Positions 57,394-64,000 of a stretch of 64,000 bases of DNA are shown one piece after another. The DNA comes from Thauera terpenica 58Eu. Lineage in GTDB: Bacteria; Pseudomonadota; Gammaproteobacteria; Burkholderiales; Rhodocyclaceae. Under the pieces are notes generated by a model. It ran no database searches. It was not told the DNA's origin and saw only the letters and a program-made list of their open reading frames with translations. The first letter of the stretch is position 1; every line of letters begins with the position of its first letter. The stretch is from NCBI RefSeq assembly GCF_000443165.1, contig NZ_ATJV01000044.1, positions 30,263 to 94,262 on the forward strand. Reading direction: 5' to 3'. The translations under genes were made by a program, and so were the position numbers.

Positions 57394-59619
57394 TCAGCTG
57401 CGTGAGGTGGTGGGGAGTGCGCGCGCGGCGCCGGGCACGTGCTGTGCTTCCTTGCTTGCGCAGCGCTGCACCAGGGCTTGAACGTCGAGGATGAGGGCGA
57501 CTTCACCGCTGCCCAGAATCGTCGACCCGCCTATGCCCTTGATGTGACGGAAGATGCTGCCCAGGGGCTTGATCACGGTCTGGAACTCGCCCAGCAGCTG
57601 ATCAACGACGATGCCCGATTTGCTGCCGGCGTAATGCACGACCACCACGTTCTGGCGTGAGGGCAGCTCGCCCTCCATGCCGAACAACTGGCGCAGACGC
57701 AGCAGGGGCAGCACTTCGCCGCGCAGATTGACGTAGTCGCGTTCGCTGCCTTCGGCGCTCAGTTCGATGCACTCGACCACGCTGTCGAGCGGGATGACGT
57801 AGGCGGCTTCGCCCACACCGACCAGGAAACCGTCGATGATGGCCAGGGTGAGCGGCAGGCGGATCGCAAAGCGCGAGCCCTTGCCGGGTTCCGAGCTGAC
57901 GTCGATGCTGCCACGCAGGCCCTGGATATTGCGGCGCACGACGTCCATGCCGACGCCGCGCCCCGAGATGTTGGTGACCTGCGCTGCGGTGGAAAAGCCT
58001 GGCTCGAAGATCAGGTTGTAGATCTCGGCGTCGGTCAGCGCCTGCCCAGCTTGCACCAGGCCGCGCTCGATCGCCTTGGCGAGGATGCGCTCGCGATTGA
58101 GGCCGGCGCCATCTTCCACCACCTCGATGACGATGCTGCCCGAGTCGTGAAAGGCATTGAGCTCGAGCCGGCCGCGCGCCGACTTGCCGCTGGCTTCGCG
58201 CACCGCGGGCAGCTCCAGGCCATGGTCCATGGCGTTGCGCACCAGGTGCATGAGGGGGTCACCGAGCTTCTCCACCATCGACTTGTCGAGCTCGGTCTCG
58301 CCACCGCTGATGACGAGCTCGATTTCCTTGCCCATGTCGCGTGAGGTGTCACGCACCACGCGATGAAAGCGGTTGAAGGTGTCGCCGATCTGCACCATGC
58401 GCAGCTGCAGGGCAGCGTCACGGATGCTCTCCACCAGGCGGCCGGTGAGCGAGGTGGCTTCGGTCAGCGCCTCCGAGCCCGACTTGCTGGCGAGCAGGTT
58501 GACGCTGGCGCCGGCGATCACGAGCTCGCCGACGAGGTCGATGAGGCGGTCGAGCTTGTCGGCCGGGATGCGGATCAGGCGCGCTTCGGCGGCCTTGTTT
58601 TCGCTGACCTGCTTTTGCCTGGCGACGGCAGCGGCGACCAGCTCGGGCTGCACCACCTTGTGCTCGACGAGAATCTCGCCGATCTGTGGCGCCTGTGTCG
58701 GCGCTGCTGCGTCGGTCGCCGCCGCGCCCGCGAGGGGTGCGAGCTGTGCGCTCAGGCCCTCGTCGAGCTCGTGCTGGGTCAGCGCGCCCACGCGGACGAG
58801 GATCTCGCCCAGGCGCATGAGGTCCTCGGGCAGGGCGTTGATGAGCGTGAAGTAATCGTTCAGCCGGCTGTGCGGGGGCAGGATGTGGAGGGTGCATTCG
58901 TCGCGCACGAAGTCGAACACGCGTTCGATCGCGGCCTTGTCCGCGGTCGACGAGAAGCTGATTTCAAAACCCAGATAGCAGCGCTCGGCGTCCATCTCGG
59001 CGGCTGCCGGCATGGCGTCGGCCACGGTCTCCAGGCGTTCGATGTGGCCGATTTCGCCCAGATAGCGCAGGAAGTTGAGCGGGTCCAGACCGTTGCGCAG
59101 CACATCCGGGCCGAAGCGCAGCGAGATGTGCCAGCAGTCGGTTTCGACCGCGCCACCGCCGCTCGACTCGATCAAGGCGTCGAATGCGGCCGGCGTGCCG
59201 GCGGTCGGGTTTGTGTTTGGCGCCTGGGTGCTCGCGCCCTTGCCCGCCTGCAGGCGCTGCAGCAAGGCCTCGCCTTCGGCGCTGAGTTCTTCGTCAGGGG
59301 CGCTCGCTCCCGCCTCGAGCACGCCGAGCAGTTGGCCCATGTGGTCGCCGCAGGCCAGCAGCAGCGCGATGAGGTCGGCGTCGAGGGTGATTTCTCGGTT
59401 ACGCAGCGTGTCCAGCACATTCTCGACGACATGGGTGAAGCTGACGATGTAAGTGCATTCGATGACGCCGGCGCCGCCCTTGATGGTGTGTGCGCTGCGA
59501 AAGATGGCATTGAGGGTGTCGTCGTCGCCGGGGTTGTGCTCCAGCTGCAGCAGGGCGGACTCGAGGGCGGCCAGCTGTTCGCGGCTCTCGGTGACGAAGA
59601 CGGAGGTGATTTCATCCAT
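57394..59619 (-). CDS. cheA: chemotaxis sensor kinase CheA
   Basis: A 741-residue histidine kinase. Hpt domain with phospho-acceptor H44 ([10 protein letters not shown]), a middle region including a response-regulator binding part and a [14 protein letters not shown] linker, dimerisation segment [21 protein letters not shown]-binding N box [12 protein letters not shown] and G boxes [11 protein letters not shown], and C-terminal CheW-like domain. It phosphorylates CheY and CheB. Confidence 0.96.
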   Translation of the reverse strand: MDEITSVFVTESREQLAALESALLQLEHNPGDDDTLNAIFRSAHTIKGGAGVIECTYIVSFTHVVENVLDTLRNREITLDADLIALLLACGDHMGQLLGVLEAGASAPDEELSAEGEALLQRLQAGKGASTQAPNTNPTAGTPAAFDALIESSGGGAVETDCWHISLRFGPDVLRNGLDPLNFLRYLGEIGHIERLETVADAMPAAAEMDAERCYLGFEISFSSTADKAAIERVFDFVRDECTLHILPPHSRLNDYFTLINALPEDLMRLGEILVRVGALTQHELDEGLSAQLAPLAGAAATDAAAPTQAPQIGEILVEHKVVQPELVAAAVARQKQVSENKAAEARLIRIPADKLDRLIDLVGELVIAGASVNLLASKSGSEALTEATSLTGRLVESIRDAALQLRMVQIGDTFNRFHRVVRDTSRDMGKEIELVISGGETELDKSMVEKLGDPLMHLVRNAMDHGLELPAVREASGKSARGRLELNAFHDSGSIVIEVVEDGAGLNRERILAKAIERGLVQAGQALTDAEIYNLIFEPGFSTAAQVTNISGRGVGMDVVRRNIQGLRGSIDVSSEPGKGSRFAIRLPLTLAIIDGFLVGVGEAAYVIPLDSVVECIELSAEGSERDYVNLRGEVLPLLRLRQLFGMEGELPSRQNVVVVHYAGSKSGIVVDQLLGEFQTVIKPLGSIFRHIKGIGGSTILGSGEVALILDVQALVQRCASKEAQHVPGAARALPTTSRS

Positions 59620-59637
59620 GATGCGGGCCGTCCTCGC

Positions 59638-59955
59638 TCAGGCGCCGGCGGCCGGGATCAGCAAGGGATCGCCGAACTCCGCCGCCATGTTGTAGAAGTC
59701 GAGCAGCTCGCGCACTGCCTCGCTGTGGGCGACGATGTGTGCCTGCTTGCCCAGACGCTGGGCCTCGCGCTTGACCAGCACCAGCAGCTGAAAGCCGGCG
59801 GTGTCGATCTCGCCCACCGCGGAGAGGTCGATTTCCAGTCGTGTGCTGGCCTTGAGGGCGTCGATGAGCGCCTGCTTCTGCGTCGCGGCGTGGTAGATGG
59901 TCATGTCTTCGCCGATCGTGATGCGATCGGCGTCGTGGTCCTTTTGTGCGGCCAT
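59638..59955 (-). CDS. STAS-domain protein
   Basis: A 105-residue single STAS domain (anti-sigma-factor-antagonist type) with LSAVGEIDTAGFQLLVLVKREAQ; the Ser-equivalent phosphorylation position is threonine (DTAGF). Small STAS proteins recur in che operons of this group, but their function there is unknown. It lies 18 bp before cheA. Confidence 0.85.
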   Translation of the reverse strand: MAAQKDHDADRITIGEDMTIYHAATQKQALIDALKASTRLEIDLSAVGEIDTAGFQLLVLVKREAQRLGKQAHIVAHSEAVRELLDFYNMAAEFGDPLLIPAAGA

Positions 59956-59963
59956 GCTCGGTC

Positions 59964-61235
59964 TCAGAACAGTTCGATCTTGGGGTTGGCGCCGTCTGCT
60001 GGCGAGCTTGCGCGGCCGATGGCCGTGTCGTGCGACTGGCGCTGCTGGTCCATCACATAGCGTGAATAGATCTGCTCCAGATGCTCGGCGAGCGGTGCAT
60101 AAGCCAGATCGGGGCCATCGCTGCTCTCCATGCGTGCGGCCAGCGTGCTCATGTGTTCGTCGAGGCGGACCATGGCGTCCGCGGTGTGCTCGATCTGCTG
60201 CCGGGTGACATCCTGGAACTGCACGCTGGCAAGGGCATCCATGAACATCGTCGCCAGCTCCTCGCTACTGCCACGCACCGTGTCCATCGTGCTCGCCTGG
60301 CTGCGCAGGATGTCCTCGTAGCCCTGGCCCAGCTCGTCGAGCTGTTCGGCGAACAGGCCCAGCGCCTTGCGTTCGCGGTCAAGGTCGGTCGAGCTCAGCT
60401 TTTCCTCAAGCTGGGTCTCTATCGTGCTGGCGACACCCTGTATGCCGTGGTTGATCGCGAGCACGGCTTTTTCGGTCTCGCTCGACAGCTTGCGCACCTC
60501 GTCGGCGACGACGGCGAATCCGCGCCCGGCCTCGCCCGCGCGCGCAGCCTCGATGGCAGCATTGAGGGCGAGCAGGTTGGTCTGCCCGGCGATGTCCTTC
60601 ACCAGGCGAGTGAGTGACTCAAGCGAGCGCGCCTCCTTCACCACCTGCGCCACCCGCACCTGGTCTGCGCGTGCCTCACTGATGCGGAACTCGATGTAGT
60701 CCTGCATCTGCGCGATCATCTTCTGCTTGTTGGCGATACGCAGCTCGGAGTCGTGTACGAGCTCGGCGGATTCGACTGAACGATTGACCACGAAGGTGTT
60801 GAGCCTGTCGACGACGGAGTCGATGATCTGCAGCTGGGCGCTGATGTCGTTGGCGGCGCGTTCGGTTTGCTGCACCACGCTGCCGAGCTGCTTGCGCAAC
60901 ACTTCGTTGAAGGCCGGCACCGTGCGCAGCTCGCGTGCGACTTCCTGGAACACCTGATCCTTGCGGTCGCGCTGGTCGGCGAGTTCATCGACCCTGATCT
61001 CCTGCCCGAAGGCGTGGTCGCGAAAGAACGCGAGCGAGACCATGCGCACGCCCACATAAGAGGCGAACACCACCAGCATGGAACCGATCGCGTTGCCCAG
61101 CGGCTGGGGGGTGCCCAGCGCAGGCAGCAAGCTCGCGTTGAACCAGCTGTTGAGGAAGAACACGGTGATGCCGGTTGCCAGGGCAATGCCAGCGAGCATC
61201 ATCAACGAGCGGCGCAGGAAGGTCGATGAGTTCAT
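59964..61235 (-). CDS. methyl-accepting chemotaxis-type protein with minimal sensor part
   Basis: A 423-residue protein with two close helices (about 9-28 and 48-68), no HAMP recognised, a coiled-coil linker and a signalling core [31 protein letters not shown]. The periplasmic loop is only about 20 residues, so it may sense internal or membrane signals. It ends PKIELF. It is two bases from the cheY stop. Confidence 0.87.
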   Translation of the reverse strand: MNSSTFLRRSLMMLAGIALATGITVFFLNSWFNASLLPALGTPQPLGNAIGSMLVVFASYVGVRMVSLAFFRDHAFGQEIRVDELADQRDRKDQVFQEVARELRTVPAFNEVLRKQLGSVVQQTERAANDISAQLQIIDSVVDRLNTFVVNRSVESAELVHDSELRIANKQKMIAQMQDYIEFRISEARADQVRVAQVVKEARSLESLTRLVKDIAGQTNLLALNAAIEAARAGEAGRGFAVVADEVRKLSSETEKAVLAINHGIQGVASTIETQLEEKLSSTDLDRERKALGLFAEQLDELGQGYEDILRSQASTMDTVRGSSEELATMFMDALASVQFQDVTRQQIEHTADAMVRLDEHMSTLAARMESSDGPDLAYAPLAEHLEQIYSRYVMDQQRQSHDTAIGRASSPADGANPKIELF

Positions 61236-61237
61236 GG

Positions 61238-61603
61238 TCAGCGCATGACGAGCTTGATGGTGTTGAGCAGTTCATCGGCCGAGGCGGGCTTGACGATCCA
61301 GCCCGTGGCGCCCGCCGCCTTGGCCTCGAGCTTTTTCGATTGCTGCGATTCGGTGGTGAGGAAAAGAATGGGCATGAAGCGATAGTTGGGCAGCTTGCGC
61401 ACTTCGCGGATGAACTCGATGCCATTCATGCCGGGCATGTTCAGGTCGGTGATGAGCAGATCCACCTTCACGCCAGCCTGGAATTTCTTCAGCGCATCCA
61501 GGGCGCTGGGCGCCTTTTCGACGCCGTAGCCGGCCTTGCTCAGGATGCCGGAGATCGACAGCAGGATGGTGGCGGAGTCGTCTACGAGAAAGATGGTTTT
61601 CAT
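61238..61603 (-). CDS. cheY: chemotaxis response regulator CheY
   Basis: A 121-residue single receiver domain. Acidic pocket DD at 8-9, phospho-acceptor D53, Thr 83/84 and K105. No output domain. It leads the operon that runs down to cheB. The 278 bp upstream (61604-61881) hold a promoter region that is AT-rich from 61790. Confidence 0.93.
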   Translation of the reverse strand: MKTIFLVDDSATILLSISGILSKAGYGVEKAPSALDALKKFQAGVKVDLLITDLNMPGMNGIEFIREVRKLPNYRFMPILFLTTESQQSKKLEAKAAGATGWIVKPASADELLNTIKLVMR

Positions 61604-61881
61604 TGCAATTCGGCTTGGATCTGATTGGAGGTTTTTCGTAGGCCATTAACGCAGCAGCGCTGGTGATGGGTCACGGGAGCTTGCTTGTGGGTGAATGGCC
61701 GCAAGCGTTCGCGTTGTTGCAGTCCACACGAGACCCAACGGCCGGTCTGTGGGTAACTTGATGGCGATCGAGCGATAAAGTTGATGTTAGTGGGTCGGGC
61801 TTGAAATGAATGTGATGAAATTGCTATATTTGATATAAATATATTTCTTGCAATATTAATTTTGTTTATATGAACGTATGT

Positions 61882-63201
61882 TCAGCGCCGGAGCGGGCGC
61901 CGCCAGGCGACTTCGCCCATCACATGGGTGGCTGCCACCATGCGCTCGTCGCCCAGCATCATCATCACGAACAGGCGCTCGCTCAGCTTGGCGCATGAGG
62001 CCATCCGACGCGCCAGCAAGGGCGTGGCCTGGGGGTCGAGGACGACCAGGTCGGCCTCCTTGCCGGGCAGGAAGTTGCCGATGCGATCATCCAGGTACAG
62101 GCTGTGCGCGCCGCCCAGGGTGGCGAGGTGGAAGGCGGACTGCGCTGACAGGCGCTGGCCCTTGAGCTGCAACACCTTGTAGGCCTCGTTCAGCGTCTGC
62201 AGCATGGAGAAGCTGGTGCCGGCGCCCACGTCCGTGCCCAGTCCCACACGTACACCGAGCGCGCGCGCGCGCTCCAGGTCGAACAGGCCGGAGCCCAGGA
62301 ACAGGTTCGAAGTGGGGCAAAAGCTCATCGCGCTGCCGGTGGTGGCCATGCGCGCGCGGTCGACGTCATCGAGCCAGATGCAGTGCGCGTACATGCTGCG
62401 TGCGCCAAGCTGTCCGAAGCCGTCGTAGACATCGAGATAGCTGCGTGCTGTCGGGTGGAGGCGGGCGGTCCACTCCACTTCGCCGCGGCTCTCGGCCAGG
62501 TGCGACTGCAGGTAAAGCCCTGGGTGCTGGGCGAACAGGCGTGCGGCGCTCTCCATCTGTGCCGGCGTCGAGGTGCAGGCAAAGCGCGGTGTCACGGCGT
62601 AGAGCAGACGCTCGCGGCCATGCCAGCGCTCGATCAGGGTGCGCGATTCGGCCTCGCCGCTTGCCGCGCAATCGCGCAGCTCGGGTGGGCAGTTGCGGTC
62701 CATCAGCACCTTGCCGGTGATGAGGCGCATGCGCCGCTGCAGCGCAGCCTCGAACAGCGCATCGACCGAGCTTGCGTGCACGGTGGCGAAGGCCATCACC
62801 GTCGTGGTGCCGTTGCGGAGCAATTCGTCGCAGAAGAAATTCGCCACCGTGGCCGCATGCGCGGGGTCGGCAAAGCGCGCCTCGGCGGGGAAAGTGTATT
62901 TCTCCAGCCAGGCCAGCAGCTGCTCGCCGTGGCTGGCGATGATGTCGGTCTGGGCGTAGTGGGTGTGGGTGTCGACAAAGCCGGGCAGGATGAGCTGGCC
63001 GCGATAGTCGTCGTGCACGATGTCGGAGGGCAGCTTGGCCAGCATGTCGTCGGCGGGGCCGAGCTCGACGACGTGGCCGTCGCGGATGGCGAGGATGCCG
63101 TCGCTGAAGTGTTGCAGCGCTGCCGCGCCGGCAACCGCAGGGTCGGACAGGAAGTGCAGGATTTCGCCGCGCACGGCACGCAAGGAGGGCTTGGGGTTCA
63201 T
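61882..63201 (-). CDS. guaD: guanine deaminase
   Basis: A 439-residue amidohydrolase that converts guanine to xanthine. Metal motif GFVDTHTHYAQTD at about 77, further zinc ligands in SHLAES and YAHCIWLDD, and catalytic Asp in GTDVGAGTSFSML. ATG 63201 is chosen; the frame extends upstream without support. It supplies purine nitrogen; no xanthine dehydrogenase gene is nearby. Confidence 0.94.
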   Translation of the reverse strand: MNPKPSLRAVRGEILHFLSDPAVAGAAALQHFSDGILAIRDGHVVELGPADDMLAKLPSDIVHDDYRGQLILPGFVDTHTHYAQTDIIASHGEQLLAWLEKYTFPAEARFADPAHAATVANFFCDELLRNGTTTVMAFATVHASSVDALFEAALQRRMRLITGKVLMDRNCPPELRDCAASGEAESRTLIERWHGRERLLYAVTPRFACTSTPAQMESAARLFAQHPGLYLQSHLAESRGEVEWTARLHPTARSYLDVYDGFGQLGARSMYAHCIWLDDVDRARMATTGSAMSFCPTSNLFLGSGLFDLERARALGVRVGLGTDVGAGTSFSMLQTLNEAYKVLQLKGQRLSAQSAFHLATLGGAHSLYLDDRIGNFLPGKEADLVVLDPQATPLLARRMASCAKLSERLFVMMMLGDERMVAATHVMGEVAWRRPLRR

Positions 63202-63375
63202 GACGGTCGCCTCATGCTTGAGGGTGGGCAGGTGGGCTCGTGGCCGGGCGCGCGAGAGCGTGGCGAGGTCTGGCGACGAAGCTCGATGCCATGGTAACGG
63301 AGGCCTCGGGCTGGAAGGCGGGTGCTCTGCATGGCACAGTGAGCACCCGATCAAACAGCGCGCGCGGAAACTCCG

Positions 63376-64000
63376 ATGTTCTACGGCATCACCGACCTCA
63401 CCACCTTCATTCTCGGCACCGTCTTCATCGTCTTGCTGCCCGGGCCCAATTCACTTTACGTCATGGCTGCGGCCTCGCGCTGGGGGGTGAGTGCGGGTTA
63501 TCGCGGTGCGCTGGGCATCGTCGTCGGCGACACCATCCTCATGCTGCTCGCGGTCACCGGCGCCGCCTCGCTGCTGCGCACCACGCCCGAACTGTTCATG
63601 GCGATCAAGTACGCTGGGGCAGGCTATCTGGCGTGGATGGGTTTGAGCCTCATGCGTAGCGCGCTCACGACCTGGCGACGTGGAGACGAAACGGCCGCGC
63701 AGGTCGGCGACGGCCGCCCTCACTACCCGGCGCTGCGCGGCATGCCGCACCCCTTTCGCAGCGCGCTTGTGATCAGCCTGATGAATCCCAAGGCGATTTT
63801 GTTCTTTGTGTCGTTCTTCATCCAGTTCGTCGATCCCGGCTATGCCCATCCCGGTCTGTCCTTCCTCATCCTCGGTCTCATCGTGCAGGTGTGCAGCGTG
63901 CTTTATCTGTCGGTGCTGATCTTTGCCGGTGTACGCCTGGCCGCCCAGTTCCGCCGTCACCGCCGCCTTGCGGCGGGGGGGACGGCGGGGGGGGGGGGGG
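63376..64000 (+). CDS. leuE: LeuE/LysE-family amino acid exporter, cut by the window end
   Basis: At least 208 residues with six helices. It opens MFYGITDLTTFILGTVFIVLLPGPNSLYVMA and contains the LysE/RhtB signature SLMNPKAILFF. It is like LeuE (YeaS), a leucine exporter. Near the end the frame turns into poly-glycine because the DNA becomes poly-G, so the final part is unreliable. Confidence 0.88.
   Translation, partial: MFYGITDLTTFILGTVFIVLLPGPNSLYVMAAASRWGVSAGYRGALGIVVGDTILMLLAVTGAASLLRTTPELFMAIKYAGAGYLAWMGLSLMRSALTTWRRGDETAAQVGDGRPHYPALRGMPHPFRSALVISLMNPKAILFFVSFFIQFVDPGYAHPGLSFLILGLIVQVCSVLYLSVLIFAGVRLAAQFRRHRRLAAGGTAGGGG

Noticed and set aside
58363..60060. 565-codon open frame on the plus strand over cheA
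   Set aside because: Antisense shadow of cheA and the STAS gene; low-complexity composition and no ribosome binding site.
61758..61771. FNR-like site TTGATGGCGATCGA upstream of cheY
   Set aside because: One mismatch in a half site, and no -10-like sequence at class II distance for the minus-strand operon. Too weak next to the four perfect boxes.
61871..61884. Dyad TGAACGTATGTTCA at the guaD stop codon
   Set aside because: It overlaps the end of a coding region and sits downstream of both neighbouring genes, so an operator role is unlikely.

Overview
The window is about 64 kb of GC-rich chromosome from a betaproteobacterium, most likely Rhodocyclales of the Thauera/Azoarcus/Aromatoleum group. 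That placement is inferred from gene content: a Sox cluster without reverse sulfite reductase genes, cbb3 oxidase, FNR-type control, a PEP-CTERM protein, PHA synthase and a large che operon. No insertion sequence, prophage or CRISPR array is visible. The last bases run into poly-G inside a conserved gene, so the window probably ends at a contig end.

Left part (1-10.3 kb): the C-terminal tail of dUTPase (dut), translationally coupled to a Nudix hydrolase, and a diheme cytochrome c4-like gene. Then comes a lithotrophic sulfur module. The flavocytochrome c sulfide dehydrogenase genes (fccA-fccB, minus strand) diverge from an ArsR-type regulator and soxC-D-Y-Z-A-X, followed after a hairpin by soxB. 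The divergent region holds a perfect FNR box and an AT-rich dyad.

10.4-22.2 kb: a PEP-CTERM protein behind a textbook sigma-54 promoter, a DUF4212/sodium:solute symporter pair, a second orphan DUF4212 gene, an EF-G-like GTPase, an MFS transporter, lrgA-lrgB, a nucleoside-recognition (gate) protein and a DMT exporter. A tRNA-Thr(CGU) gene follows, whose 3' end is folded into a very long UUCG-capped hairpin.

22.4-43.7 kb: an acyl-CoA-type SDR dehydrogenase, then a microaerobic/anaerobic block: ccoI-ccoS, ccoN-O-Q-P, ccoG-ccoH, two small membrane proteins, uspA, a beta-CASP nuclease-like gene, a class I PHA synthase, two Crp/Fnr regulators (one a true [4Fe-4S] FNR), hemN, a DsbD_2/SafE-type membrane protein, copA, copZ and ppa. 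FNR boxes lie upstream of ccoN (two) and of hemN. Between the two ccoN boxes is a strong intrinsic terminator, suggesting a short FNR-dependent RNA.

43.8-49.5 kb: a hyi-DUF3830-glcG-pyk operon, a DUF2478 protein, an AmiS/UreI channel and a DMT exporter. 49.5-61.6 kb: a ten-gene chemotaxis operon on the minus strand (cheY, receptor, STAS, cheA, receptor, cheW, NIT-domain receptor, cheD, cheR, cheB). Two of its receptors share a 1.2 kb near-identical segment. The window closes with guanine deaminase and a LeuE-type exporter cut by the end.
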